Source: an uncultured Verrucomicrobiales bacterium (lineage in GTDB: Bacteria > Verrucomicrobiota > Verrucomicrobiae > Limisphaerales > CANJSG01). Taken from it: a stretch of DNA of 7,978 bases. The notes beneath the pieces are model-generated. The model had not been told where the DNA came from. It did no database searches and saw only the letters and a program-made list of their open reading frames with translations. Below, piece by piece: positions 1 to 5,842 of the stretch. Location of the stretch: contig CAMLMI010000211.1 of assembly GCA_946480965.1 (NCBI GenBank), positions 1 through 7,978 on the forward strand. The letters run 5' to 3'. Within the stretch, counting starts at the first letter, position 1; each line of letters starts with the position of its first letter. The translations under genes and the position numbers were made by a program.

Positions 1-631
1 CCACGACACCGGCGGTCTGGAAGTTGGTCCAGCCGAGGTTCACGGCGGCCTGTTTGGCGGCCGTAAACGAACCGTAGGCGTAGTTGGTGCCGATGCAGGT
101 CATGCCGTAGATGCGGCGCGCGCCCCCGGCCCGGATTAGGGCGATGAGCTGGCCGAGATTGTTCGTCACGGTCGAGGCGGTCGCGCCTCCCGCCAGATCG
201 TTGAACTGAGACTGGATAACCCAGATGTCCTGCGAATAGGCGTTGGTGCCGAGGAACGCTCGGTAGCGGGTGTCGAAGTTAGCGAGGTCGGCCGCGACGG
301 TGTTGCCGGGCTGGGCTAGGTTCACCCGTGCGGCGAACCCCGCCAAAGTCGGGAAATCCTCGAACAGCGAGTAGCTGAAGTTGGCCGATCCGGGAATGCC
401 GTCGTCGGCCAGCATCGAGTCGCCGACGAAGAAAACGCGCGGCGAGGCGACCACGGCCGCTTGTGCGAGCGCGTTGGTCCGGGCGATGGCCGCAGCCTGA
501 GCGCCGAGGATTCCGTTGGTGGTGACGAGGGTCGTTCCGCCGCCGCCGCCGCCGATGATGGCGGCCGCATGTGACCGAGCGCCGAACGCGAGAGCCAGGC
601 ACGTCACGAAGAGGGGAAGGAAGGTCTTCAC
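1..631 (-). CDS. Secreted SGNH/GDSL-family hydrolase, partial (C-terminus beyond left edge)
   Basis: I translated this by hand: 210 codons are open from a GTG at 631 to the window edge. Residues 1-22 form a signal peptide (K2, hydrophobic 4-18, cleavage near SHA-AA), followed by a run of six glycines at 27-32. The mature part carries SGNH marks: block I FVGDSM with nucleophile Ser72, a block II-like PGN at 108-110, and block III QFND with Asn144. The catalytic Asp-x-x-His of block V would lie past the edge, so activity cannot be confirmed. The family consists of esterases/lipases and carbohydrate deacetylases. As the last visible gene of a virion operon, it could be a secreted or virion-borne enzyme acting on surface polysaccharide, peptidoglycan or lipid (inference). 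The GTG overlaps the TGA of the upstream gene (GTGA), which fixes the start and suggests translational coupling. Confidence 0.75.
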   Translation of the reverse strand, partial: MKTFLPLFVTCLALAFGARSHAAAIIGGGGGGTTLVTTNGILGAQAAAIARTNALAQAAVVASPRVFFVGDSMLADDGIPGSANFSYSLFEDFPTLAGFAARVNLAQPGNTVAADLANFDTRYRAFLGTNAYSQDIWVIQSQFNDLAGGATASTVTNNLGQLIALIRAGGARRIYGMTCIGTNYAYGSFTAAKQAAVNLGWTNFQTAGVV

Positions 632-1233
632 AGTTCGTAGATGAAGGTTGCGGCGCCGCCGGTGGCGTTGACCTGAATGTTCGGGTAGCGGAGGCCGAGG
701 GCGTTGACCGCGAAGGAAAGGGGCGGAGAACCGGCGGGCAGCGTGTAGGGCGTCGCGCCGACGGTGACGGTGATGTCCACGCCTCCGGTGTTCTGGACCG
801 ACCACGAGCGGGGCGCGACGGCCGTGTCGGTCTGGTTGTTCAGGAACTTGATGGTCGGCGTGATGATGCCGGTGCCGATCAGCGCGTTGATGGCCGCCGC
901 GTCGAGGCTGAAGGTCGGGTTCTGGATCACGACGTTGCCCGAGTTGGTGAACACGCCGCGCCCGTGGATGACGCGGCCCGTCACGGCCGAACCGGTGTTG
1001 TTCGTGAACCGCAACAGCGAAAGCTGATTCGCGCCGGGCGCTCCCTGCATCGTCGCCGCGACGCGGACCAAGGCGGGCTTGCGGCCGTTCACGGAAAGCA
1101 GGATCGGGGCGCTCAGGGCGTCGATGTAGAAGAAGTCTCCGGCGACGTTCACGTCCTCGAACCTTCCGGCGGCGATGTTGAACTCGCTCTGTTCGTAGGA
1201 CAGCGGATCGTTGGCGATGCGGAGCAGGCTCAT
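628..1233 (-). CDS. Beta-rich putative minor virion protein (201 aa)
   Basis: I do not recognise a named family. The protein is full of short alternating hydrophobic strands (for example DFFYIDALSAPILLSVNG at about 33-50 and the segments near 120-165 and 185-201), is rich in Asn, Thr, Gly and Ala, has no cysteines, no signal peptide and no membrane span. That composition fits an all-beta capsid, penton or spike component. Its ATG overlaps the stop of the 109-residue membrane protein (ATGA), and its own stop overlaps the GTG of the SGNH hydrolase, so it is in the virion operon. A spike, penton or receptor-binding role is inferred from position and composition only. Confidence 0.75.
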   Translation of the reverse strand: MSLLRIANDPLSYEQSEFNIAAGRFEDVNVAGDFFYIDALSAPILLSVNGRKPALVRVAATMQGAPGANQLSLLRFTNNTGSAVTGRVIHGRGVFTNSGNVVIQNPTFSLDAAAINALIGTGIITPTIKFLNNQTDTAVAPRSWSVQNTGGVDITVTVGATPYTLPAGSPPLSFAVNALGLRYPNIQVNATGGAATFIYEL

Positions 1234-1559
1234 TTGGCACCTCGGAGGAAGGGGATGGCGAGGGCGGCCCCGGCGAGGCCGAGGACGCCCCAGAGGACGT
1301 ATTTCTGGCCGCTGGCGGTCGCGACGAACGACTCCTGAGCCTTGGCCACTTGCGCGGCGATCTCGTTGGAGCCGGTGGCGAGTTTGGACGCGGTGTCTAG
1401 CGCGGCCTTGGCCACCTCGGCATCCGAGTTGTTGAAGACGACGGACTCCACCCCTTCAAAGGTGTTGTCCACGATGCCGAACGCGTTCCCGCCCGCCGTG
1501 ATTCGCTTGTCGATGCTGGTCGTCTCTTGGACGTTGTTCGACCTGGAGGAGCTGCCCAT
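1230..1559 (-). CDS. Small C-terminally anchored membrane protein (109 aa)
   Basis: Residues 1-40 are polar and Ser/Asn/Gly-rich. Residues 45-80 look like an amphipathic, Ala-rich helix or short coiled coil (AEVAKAALDTASKL and onward), and residues 87-105 (YVLWGVLGLAGAALAIPFL) form one membrane span that ends in the basic tail RGAK. The same plan, polar N-terminus plus C-terminal span plus basic tail, recurs in the 94- and 60-residue proteins upstream, suggesting a set of virion membrane proteins. The ATG lies 3 bases after the stop of the GNAT-like gene, and the stop forms ATGA with the next gene. In PM2 and PRD1 such proteins sit in the internal membrane below the capsid; that role here is inferred. 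Confidence 0.8.
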   Translation of the reverse strand: MGSSSRSNNVQETTSIDKRITAGGNAFGIVDNTFEGVESVVFNNSDAEVAKAALDTASKLATGSNEIAAQVAKAQESFVATASGQKYVLWGVLGLAGAALAIPFLRGAK

Positions 1560-1562
1560 GTG

Positions 1563-2003
1563 TCAAAGGGGTTTGCGGACGATGATCTCGGAGGCGAACC
1601 AGCCCTGTTCAATCAGCTTGGCCACGAGGCCGGGCCGCGTGGTGCGCAGGCTCACCGACTGGCAACCGGCCGCCTTGGCGATGGCTTCGATCTGGGGAAA
1701 CGACGTGACGCTGATGTCCTGCTGGGGCACGAAGGAGAAGCCCGAGCAGATGCAGCAGTCGCTCGTGCCGTCGGCGACCGTCTCCACGCCGAAGAACACC
1801 CCGGCGACGATCTGGCCCGCGTCGTCCTGCATCGTGAGCAGCGACAGCTCGCGGTTCTGGAACTTGGTCCAGAGCACGCAGTCGTCCCCGTCATAGACGC
1901 CCGGCACGTGGCCGAGGCAGCGGCGGACGTGCGCCCGCTGTTCCATGCTCAGTTCCTCGAACAGAGCCGGGATGAGCGCGGGATTGATGGTGTGCGCCTT
2001 CAT
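1563..2003 (-). CDS. GNAT-like (N-acetyltransferase fold) protein (146 aa)
   Basis: The reading frame stays open 20 codons further upstream, but the ATG at 2003 overlaps the stop of the 60-residue gene as ATGA, so I start there (MKAHTINPALIP). The second half follows the GNAT pattern: a strand with ISVTSFPQ, helix IEAIAKAAG, strand CQSVSLRTT, helix RPGLVAKLIEQ, then GWFASEIIVRK, which matches the usual 'helix, GF, final strand' ending. The first half has strands VLWTK, LSLLTMQ and VAGVFFGVE. I cannot see a clear R/Q-x-x-G-x-G/A acetyl-CoA loop, so the fold may have been reused as a structural or regulatory part. Five cysteines cluster in the middle (three of them in SDCCICSG at about 95-102), unusual beside its cysteine-poor neighbours. 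Its position among virion genes implies a virion or assembly role (inference). Confidence 0.7.
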   Translation of the reverse strand: MKAHTINPALIPALFEELSMEQRAHVRRCLGHVPGVYDGDDCVLWTKFQNRELSLLTMQDDAGQIVAGVFFGVETVADGTSDCCICSGFSFVPQQDISVTSFPQIEAIAKAAGCQSVSLRTTRPGLVAKLIEQGWFASEIIVRKPL

Positions 2004-2182
2004 CGACGGAAGAAGAGGAAGCCGAGGAGTCCGACCACGCCGAGCACGGCATAGGGCAGCCAATTGGCCGCCTTGCTCCCGCCGAGGTTGATGTCCCCGA
2101 ACGTGGCCGCGATGTTGCCGCCCTTCTGGTCGGCCGCGCTCGCGGCGCTGGAGCTGTTCGATGCTGAAAGGCCGCCGCCCAT
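2000..2182 (-). CDS. Very small C-terminally anchored membrane protein (60 aa)
   Basis: A Gly/Ser/Ala-rich polar stretch (residues 1-40) precedes a single membrane span at about 41-58 (WLPYAVLGVVGLLGFLFF) and a terminal RR. The start lies 4 bases after the stop of the 94-residue gene, with the GGGAGG near the end of that gene available as a ribosome site, and the stop overlaps the ATG of the GNAT-like gene. The plan matches the 94- and 109-residue proteins of the same operon. I take it to be an internal-membrane virion protein comparable in size to PM2 P3-P10, but no sequence homology can be claimed. Confidence 0.8.
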   Translation of the reverse strand: MGGGLSASNSSSAASAADQKGGNIAATFGDINLGGSKAANWLPYAVLGVVGLLGFLFFRR

Positions 2183-2186
2183 AGGT

Positions 2187-2471
2187 TCAGCGCCCTCCCT
2201 TTCCGATCCAGACCACGAACCCGACCACGAGGGCCACGCCGCCGCCGATCAGGAGCATGGTCCTCGTCGTGAGCGTGGTTCCCCGGTCCTGAGCCTGTTG
2301 GACGGCCTGAACCTGTTCCTGCTGCACCGGCGTCGGCGCGGGGGTCTTCGGACCTGTCACCGCCGAGTAGATGGGCAGCGCGGTGTTGGCGATCTTGGTG
2401 ATGCCGCCGAGGAGCCGGTCCAAGCCGGACTGCTGCGCGGCGGCCACGTCGGTTACGGAGAGGTCTGCCAT
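2187..2471 (-). CDS. Small C-terminally anchored membrane protein (94 aa)
   Basis: Residues 1-40 hold a mildly hydrophobic helix (LDRLLGGITKIANTALPIY). Residues 41-62 are a Pro/Gln-rich linker (PKTPAPTPVQQEQVQAVQQ), and residues 71-90 (MLLIGGGVALVVGFVVWIG) form a membrane span followed by KGGR. It is the first gene after the capsid gene, behind a strong hairpin at 2489-2514. AGG in the leader about nine bases before the ATG can serve as a ribosome site. Of the small membrane proteins this is the longest linker type, which could reach from the membrane to the capsid shell (inference). Confidence 0.82.
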   Translation of the reverse strand: MADLSVTDVAAAQQSGLDRLLGGITKIANTALPIYSAVTGPKTPAPTPVQQEQVQAVQQAQDRGTTLTTRTMLLIGGGVALVVGFVVWIGKGGR

Positions 2472-2488
2472 AGTGTTTGCCTAGAAGT

Positions 2489-2514
2489 GGGGCCGCCCCA
2501 CTCGGAGCGGCCCC
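2489..2514 (-). terminator. Strong hairpin between capsid gene and downstream virion genes
   Basis: On the minus strand GGGGCCGCTCC and GGGGCGGCCCC pair in an 11-bp stem (one T-G wobble) around the tetraloop GAGT, 19 bases after the capsid stop codon. No T-run follows on the minus strand, so a complete intrinsic terminator is unlikely. It is better read as an attenuator or an mRNA 3'-end stabiliser that would raise capsid mRNA relative to the membrane-protein genes downstream. Confidence 0.65.
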
Positions 2515-2533
2515 GATGAACCCAACCAACCGA

Positions 2534-3418
2534 TCAGGCGCGGGCGGTGGCGACGGGAGCCGTGATGGCTTCCTCCACGGCCTCGGCGAGGATGTCGAAG
2601 GACGCGACGGCCGCGATGTTCGTGTCCCAATAGAACCGGATTTTCAGCGGGCGCCGGACGCCGTTGACGATCAGGTCAGCGAAGTCGCCCAGCGTGCCGA
2701 AGTCGTCGAACAGCACGGGGAAGAAGTCGGCCGTGGAGGGCCGCTTGTAGAGGTTGTTTCGGCCGAGCATGGCCAGCGCCGCTTCCTTGCGGAGCTTATA
2801 CACGCCCTTGTTGCCGATGCTCACTTCCACCTCGGTGATGGCGTTGTGGTCGAGGATCAGCTCGGACACGCGGGAGATGCCGTCATAGGCGAGGTCTTCG
2901 ATGACGTTCCAACCGGCGCGGGTCTTGTCCCAAGTGAAGATGCCCTGCACGAACTTCCGACCCGTGGGGGCGGGCTGTTCGGTCTCCACGTAGGCCCATT
3001 CGCCGCGCAGGTCGTTGATGGTGCCGCCGGTCGGCAGGGCCGCCGACGCCTTGAGCTGGACCACGATCTGGAGGCGCGGAATCCCGGCGGTCCCGAGCAG
3101 GGACCAAGCCTGTCCGCGACGATAGAACGGAATGAATACGTAGGTGTCGTCCAGCGCGTCGTCGTTGCTGTTCAGGATGCTGTCGTGCTTGAGCTGGAGC
3201 GACGGATGCACGCGCATCTTCTCGACGCCGTCGTGGAGAATGAGGATGTATTCGATGGCCTCGGCAGCGGTCAGGATGCCCGTGCCGCCGGTCTTGGTGC
3301 CGACGATCTGGACGGCCACGCCCGCGACGTAGGGACGGCCGGAGATGTCGGGCGAGCTAACGCAGCGTTTTCCGGCCGCCTTGTTGTCGAACGCGGGAAG
3401 TTCGGTCTTGGTCAACAT
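2534..3418 (-). CDS. Putative double jelly-roll major capsid protein, PM2 P2-like (294 aa)
   Basis: This is the likely lattice protein. It is 294 residues (PM2 P2 is about 269), soluble, beta-rich and without signal peptide or membrane span. The first half (about 1-150) has strands VAGVAVQIVGT, AIEYILILHDG, DTYVFIPFY and IPRLQIVVQLKAS. The second half repeats the style with VSELILDHNAITEVEVSIGNKGVYKL, helix RKEAALAMLG, then FFPVLFDDFGTLGDFADLIVNG, PLKIRFYWDTN and VASFDILAEAVEE. The order 'strand, vnG, threonine/lysine helix, fD..g...d, l.lr...., i.vl.E' is what I recall for P2-type second jelly rolls. Its place beside a packaging-type ATPase and many tiny membrane proteins supports this. An in-frame TGA four codons upstream fixes the ATG at 3418, yet no Shine-Dalgarno sequence precedes it. 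A tailed-phage minor protein is the main alternative. Confidence 0.65.
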   Translation of the reverse strand: MLTKTELPAFDNKAAGKRCVSSPDISGRPYVAGVAVQIVGTKTGGTGILTAAEAIEYILILHDGVEKMRVHPSLQLKHDSILNSNDDALDDTYVFIPFYRRGQAWSLLGTAGIPRLQIVVQLKASAALPTGGTINDLRGEWAYVETEQPAPTGRKFVQGIFTWDKTRAGWNVIEDLAYDGISRVSELILDHNAITEVEVSIGNKGVYKLRKEAALAMLGRNNLYKRPSTADFFPVLFDDFGTLGDFADLIVNGVRRPLKIRFYWDTNIAAVASFDILAEAVEEAITAPVATARA

Positions 3419-3461
3419 GGAGAAGATTCAGTGGAGGTTGAAACGGGACGGCCGGAGCGCG

Positions 3462-3572
3462 TCAGTTGATGCTGGGGAGCGCCGTGACCTTCTTTTTGGC
3501 GGCGTTGTAGAGGCCGACCGCGACGATGGCCACAAGGGCGATCACTCCGTAAAACATGGCTTTCTTTTTCAT
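3462..3572 (-). CDS. 36-residue membrane peptide
   Basis: This gene is easily missed by length cut-offs. The sequence starts MKKKAMFYGVIALVAIVAVG: three lysines, one membrane span (about residues 6-22), then NAAKKKVTALPSIN. Basic residues flank the span on both sides. It sits between the ATPase (about 110 bases upstream) and the capsid gene (43 bases downstream), all on the minus strand. AGG occurs about 16 bases before the ATG, so the ribosome site is poor. The good membrane-span design, lysine-rich ends and the operon slot make a real gene likely. PM2 and PRD1 encode similar tiny virion membrane proteins. Confidence 0.65.
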   Translation of the reverse strand: MKKKAMFYGVIALVAIVAVGLYNAAKKKVTALPSIN

Positions 3573-3683
3573 AGGTGCGTTGTTCGCGGCTCCCTTGTGC
3601 AGCACGGCGGGGTTTTCCGTCAGACGGGCGAAATGGGCCGGTTTTGGGGTGTGACGGGACGCCGCCCGCCGTCTCCTGGAACG

Positions 3684-4292
3684 TCACCCCCGGGCCTCGG
3701 CCCCGCGCTTGTTCCGGCAAATCCACCGGAACTCCGGCAACGCGGCCACCTCGGCGGGGTCGAACCCGAACTCCTTCAGGAACGCCAGCGCGTTGTCCGT
3801 GATCGTCTGGAAACAACAGACCTCGGTGAGCTGGCCTTGGATCAGGTTGTGGACGCTGTTCGGCTCCTGCGCCATGAACACGCAGTCGATGCCGCGACGA
3901 CGGCCCCGGCGCACGATGTTGCGGAGCTGCCTCGGAACCCGGTGGCTCGTGATGTAGTCCTGAAGCTCATCGACGACGAAAATCTTCCGGCCCGGCATCG
4001 CCTCCGAATACTTGAACGCCAGCTCGCAGAAGAAACACAGCGCGGCCTCGTCGTCGTCGGGAAACATCGCCTCGGGATCGTAGCAGACCCAGCCCGTGGC
4101 GATGGCCTGCGCGATCTCCTCGGGCGTCCGGCATGGCGTCAGGTTCAGCCGGTCCGCGAACTCGCCCTCATAGTCGAAGAGCCAGCGCACCTTGGCCGGG
4201 CTGTTCGCGAGGAACCGAAGCGCCCACGTGGTCTTGCCGCTGCCCTGCGAGCCGAAGATGCCCACGAGCTGCGCCTTGTGCCCGTATTGCAT
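3684..4292 (-). CDS. Genome-packaging-type P-loop ATPase (PRD1 P9/FtsK-HerA-like, 202 aa)
   Basis: Numbered from the ATG at 4292, the Walker A motif is GSQGSGKT at 14-21 and the Walker B motif is KIFVVDELQDY with Asp108-Glu109. A conserved-style Gln follows in CVFMAQEPN (strand 4 sensor), and an Arg-rich stretch VRRGRRRG precedes it, a candidate arginine finger. There is no membrane span, unlike inovirus Zot proteins. The length (202) is close to that of PM2 P9 (about 220). In this family the enzyme hydrolyses ATP to pump genomic DNA into the preformed membrane-containing capsid. The adjacent codon GTG at 4295 also overlaps the previous stop; I prefer the ATG because GGAG lies eight bases ahead. 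The gene overlaps the stop of the 72-residue membrane protein. It could also be another HerA-like ATPase, but the capsid-type neighbour favours packaging. Confidence 0.82.
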   Translation of the reverse strand: MQYGHKAQLVGIFGSQGSGKTTWALRFLANSPAKVRWLFDYEGEFADRLNLTPCRTPEEIAQAIATGWVCYDPEAMFPDDDEAALCFFCELAFKYSEAMPGRKIFVVDELQDYITSHRVPRQLRNIVRRGRRRGIDCVFMAQEPNSVHNLIQGQLTEVCCFQTITDNALAFLKEFGFDPAEVAALPEFRWICRNKRGAEARG

Positions 4293-4510
4293 CACTTCTC
4301 TCCTTCCAGCTCGCCGATGGAAACAAACACTTTTGAGCCGTCGCCTCGCACGGCGCTTCCGGTCAACTGCTCATAGCGGGAAAGGGCCAGCCAGTTCTTC
4401 GACCGGTAGCACCGGCAAAGGATGTGGCGCACGATCTCGGAGAGAAGCTGCCGCCCATACCAGCCGAGCAGGAATGCCAGCAACAGGAGCGCAATGTCGG
4501 TCTTGTTCAT
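4292..4510 (-). CDS. Small N-terminally anchored membrane protein (72 aa)
   Basis: A membrane span at about residues 5-22 (DIALLLLAFLLGWYG) is followed by a basic cytoplasm-like segment with the pair LCRCYRSKNW at 31-40 and an acidic end (GELEGEK). Its ATG overlaps the stop of the 246-residue gene (ATGA), and its own stop overlaps the ATPase start. Unlike the downstream small proteins, the span is at the N-terminus and the soluble part trails. It could anchor the ATPase at the packaging vertex, as small membrane proteins do in PRD1; this is an inference from position only. Confidence 0.75.
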   Translation of the reverse strand: MNKTDIALLLLAFLLGWYGRQLLSEIVRHILCRCYRSKNWLALSRYEQLTGSAVRGDGSKVFVSIGELEGEK

Positions 4511-5247
4511 CCCGCGTGCCTCCTCAGCCCGTCCACTGGCTTGACCGGCGTCGCTGGAACCACCGAGGGAGGAGGCGGCGGCGCGGCCGTCTCGGCCCGC
4601 TGGCCGTTGAATCCCGGAGCCTCCGTTTTCCGGCGCTCACCCTCGGCCGCCATCGACGCGCACCCTTCATAGACGCCCAGCCCCCAGAGCCCGCCCATCA
4701 CGAGCATGCAGCCGAGGGGCGAGACGTTCGGGTCCATCCCCATTTCCGCCAGCGCGTGCGGCGTCAGCTCGCCGAACAGCTCCTTCATTTCCGGAGTCAG
4801 TCCCGCCGACTCCACCACGGGAGCCGCAGCGCTTTCCGGAACGCCCGCCCGAATCGCCGCAGTCTTGACCCGGTTCTTTCCCCAGCGGTCGGCCACCGAG
4901 GCTCCTGCCTTTGCAATGCGAACAACCAGATTCGGAGGCAGCTTAGGACGCTGTAGCCCAGCAGCAGGCTTTTCCACCTCTCCCACCTTTCCGGCCGGAG
5001 CAGGGTTTTTCCCGTCCGATCCATTAGCCTTGGAAAACAGGCCATGAATCGGAGGACGGCCGCGCCGGGGCTTTTCCGGGGCTTCGGTCGCAGCTCCGTG
5101 GGCAGATGCGAGCTGACCAACAGCAGCAGCAACTCCCGGGACATTTCCATTTTCCGGGCCGCCGCCCGGAGGCGTTTCCGCTGCCCCCGGCGTTCCCTCC
5201 ACTCCCGGAACCGGTGGCGGAGCCGCGAAAGGATTTTCATTCGGCAT
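4507..5247 (-). CDS. Pro/Ala-rich protein with AT-hook-like motif and hydrophobic segment (246 aa)
   Basis: I do not recognise the family. Residues 1-55 and 215-240 are low-complexity Pro/Gly/Ala linkers. Residues 58-73 (EKPRRGRPPIHGLFSK) contain the AT-hook core RGRP, a minor-groove DNA-binding motif. Residues 95-150 look helical and basic (LVVRIAKAGASVADRWGKNRVKTAAIRAG). Residues 176-195 (SPLGCMLVMGGLWGLGVYEG) are hydrophobic enough for a membrane span. The combination suggests a protein linking DNA to membrane, for instance at the packaging or assembly site (inference). The gene begins 7 bases after the 65-residue gene and ends in ATGA overlap with the next. CCGGAAA occurs in its coding strand in all three codon phases. 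Confidence 0.75.
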   Translation of the reverse strand: MPNENPFAAPPPVPGVEGTPGAAETPPGGGPENGNVPGVAAAVGQLASAHGAATEAPEKPRRGRPPIHGLFSKANGSDGKNPAPAGKVGEVEKPAAGLQRPKLPPNLVVRIAKAGASVADRWGKNRVKTAAIRAGVPESAAAPVVESAGLTPEMKELFGELTPHALAEMGMDPNVSPLGCMLVMGGLWGLGVYEGCASMAAEGERRKTEAPGFNGQRAETAAPPPPPSVVPATPVKPVDGLRRHAG

Positions 5248-5254
5248 AACCGGT

Positions 5255-5452
5255 TCAGGTTCCGAAGCCGAATTCTTCCATCATTTCCTCGGTAAATCCC
5301 TTCCGCTTCGCCGGGGGATTTTCCGGGGCTGAGGCTGCCGAAGCGGGGGCGGCCGCCTTGGACGCGGCCTTGGGAATCCTAGCGCCGACTTGCTCGGGCT
5401 CGGTCTCGCCGCTTTTGACCGTCGCGGCGCTGGCGGGTTCGTTCTTTTCCAT
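5255..5452 (-). CDS. Small acidic/Ala-rich protein of unknown function (65 aa)
   Basis: This is a low-complexity protein: residues 1-25 are mixed charge (MEKNEPASAATVKSGETEPE), the middle is Ala/Pro/Lys-rich, and the C-terminus KGFTEEMMEEFGFGT is an acidic helix that resembles a short docking peptide. It starts inside the end of the regulator gene in another frame (74-base overlap), with AGAGG about seven bases before the ATG, and ends 7 bases before the next gene. GC-rich third positions fit the operon. Possible roles are an assembly adaptor or anti-repressor, but nothing in the sequence decides this. Confidence 0.6.
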   Translation of the reverse strand: MEKNEPASAATVKSGETEPEQVGARIPKAASKAAAPASAASAPENPPAKRKGFTEEMMEEFGFGT

Positions 5453-5726
5453 GTCCCGGCCTCTTTACGGCCGGACCGGGATTTCCGGCAGACGGCAGAA
5501 CTGAGGTGGTTTTTACCCCACGGACAATTTCCGCCTCCATCCGGTCGAACTCCTGCGAAAGAATGATGAACCCAACCCGCAGGGCTTTCCGGGCCAGCGC
5601 CATTTTCGAGTCCCCCACTTTCCGGGCCAGCCGCGTGATGTAGGGCACCCAATTCTTGGGCACCTGCGTCCGCACGTTCACCCACTCCGTCTTTTGGAAA
5701 TCCTCCGGGAATTGCGCTGCTGGCAT
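5379..5726 (-). CDS. Ribbon-helix-helix-like DNA-binding regulator (115 aa)
   Basis: Residues 14-57 match the ribbon-helix-helix plan: a strand with alternating residues (EWVNVRTQV, 14-22), Pro23, helix KNWVPYITRLARKVG, a turn with Asp-Ser (39-40), and helix KMALARKALRVGFIILSQEF. This resembles the usual 'V-R-V-P, helix, g-S-ra-l-r-eAl-r-Gl' pattern of Arc/MetJ/CopG repressors. The tail from about 75 is Arg/Lys-rich (KERTRQRRDGQKRRDRARASRR) and is translated over the start of the next gene. As first gene of the virion operon it is a good candidate autorepressor. I chose the ATG at 5726, with AGGA about eight bases upstream; a TTG at 5762 is in frame but lacks a ribosome site. Alternatively the tail is a nucleic-acid-binding arm and the protein is structural. 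Confidence 0.65.
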   Translation of the reverse strand: MPAAQFPEDFQKTEWVNVRTQVPKNWVPYITRLARKVGDSKMALARKALRVGFIILSQEFDRMEAEIVRGVKTTSVLPSAGNPGPAVKRPGHGKERTRQRRDGQKRRDRARASRR

Positions 5727-5842
5727 GGGTTTAATCCTGCTTTTTCCGGGCCTGAAATTCAATGTCTGAAGGAGAATTTAGGAAGGGAAATTGGGGAGAA
5801 TTTCCGGTTGGCTGGACCTGCTTTCCAAGCAAGCCTCACCCA
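5727..5842. promoter_or_regulatory. Divergent intergenic region, likely promoter/operator zone
   Basis: This 116-base stretch separates the leftward virion operon from the rightward accessory gene and is the only place where the operon's main promoter can lie within the window. It is locally A/G-rich and contains two of the TTTCCGG words (5743-5749 and 5801-5807). I cannot assign -35/-10 boxes with confidence. The ribbon-helix-helix-like first gene would be expected to bind here (inference). Confidence 0.4.

Noticed and set aside
571..1338. 255-residue plus-strand frame
   Set aside because: It is Arg/Gly/Asp-rich translation antisense to two well-formed minus-strand genes joined by ATGA; no motifs, typical of high-GC shadow frames.
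2477..3469. 330-residue plus-strand frame
   Set aside because: It lies wholly opposite the capsid gene, with low-complexity Val/Gly/Asp/Arg composition and no recognisable domain.
3684..4292. ATPase as an inovirus Zot protein
   Set aside because: There is no membrane span in the protein, and no inovirus coat or replication genes nearby; the 294-residue capsid candidate and many membrane peptides fit the DJR lineage better.
3345..4376. 343-residue plus-strand frame
   Set aside because: It is antisense to the ATPase, whose Walker A and B motifs are intact on the minus strand, so this frame is a shadow.
4192..4956. 254-residue plus-strand frame
   Set aside because: It is Arg/Ser-rich with no motif and opposes the 72- and 246-residue genes that are coupled by ATGA.
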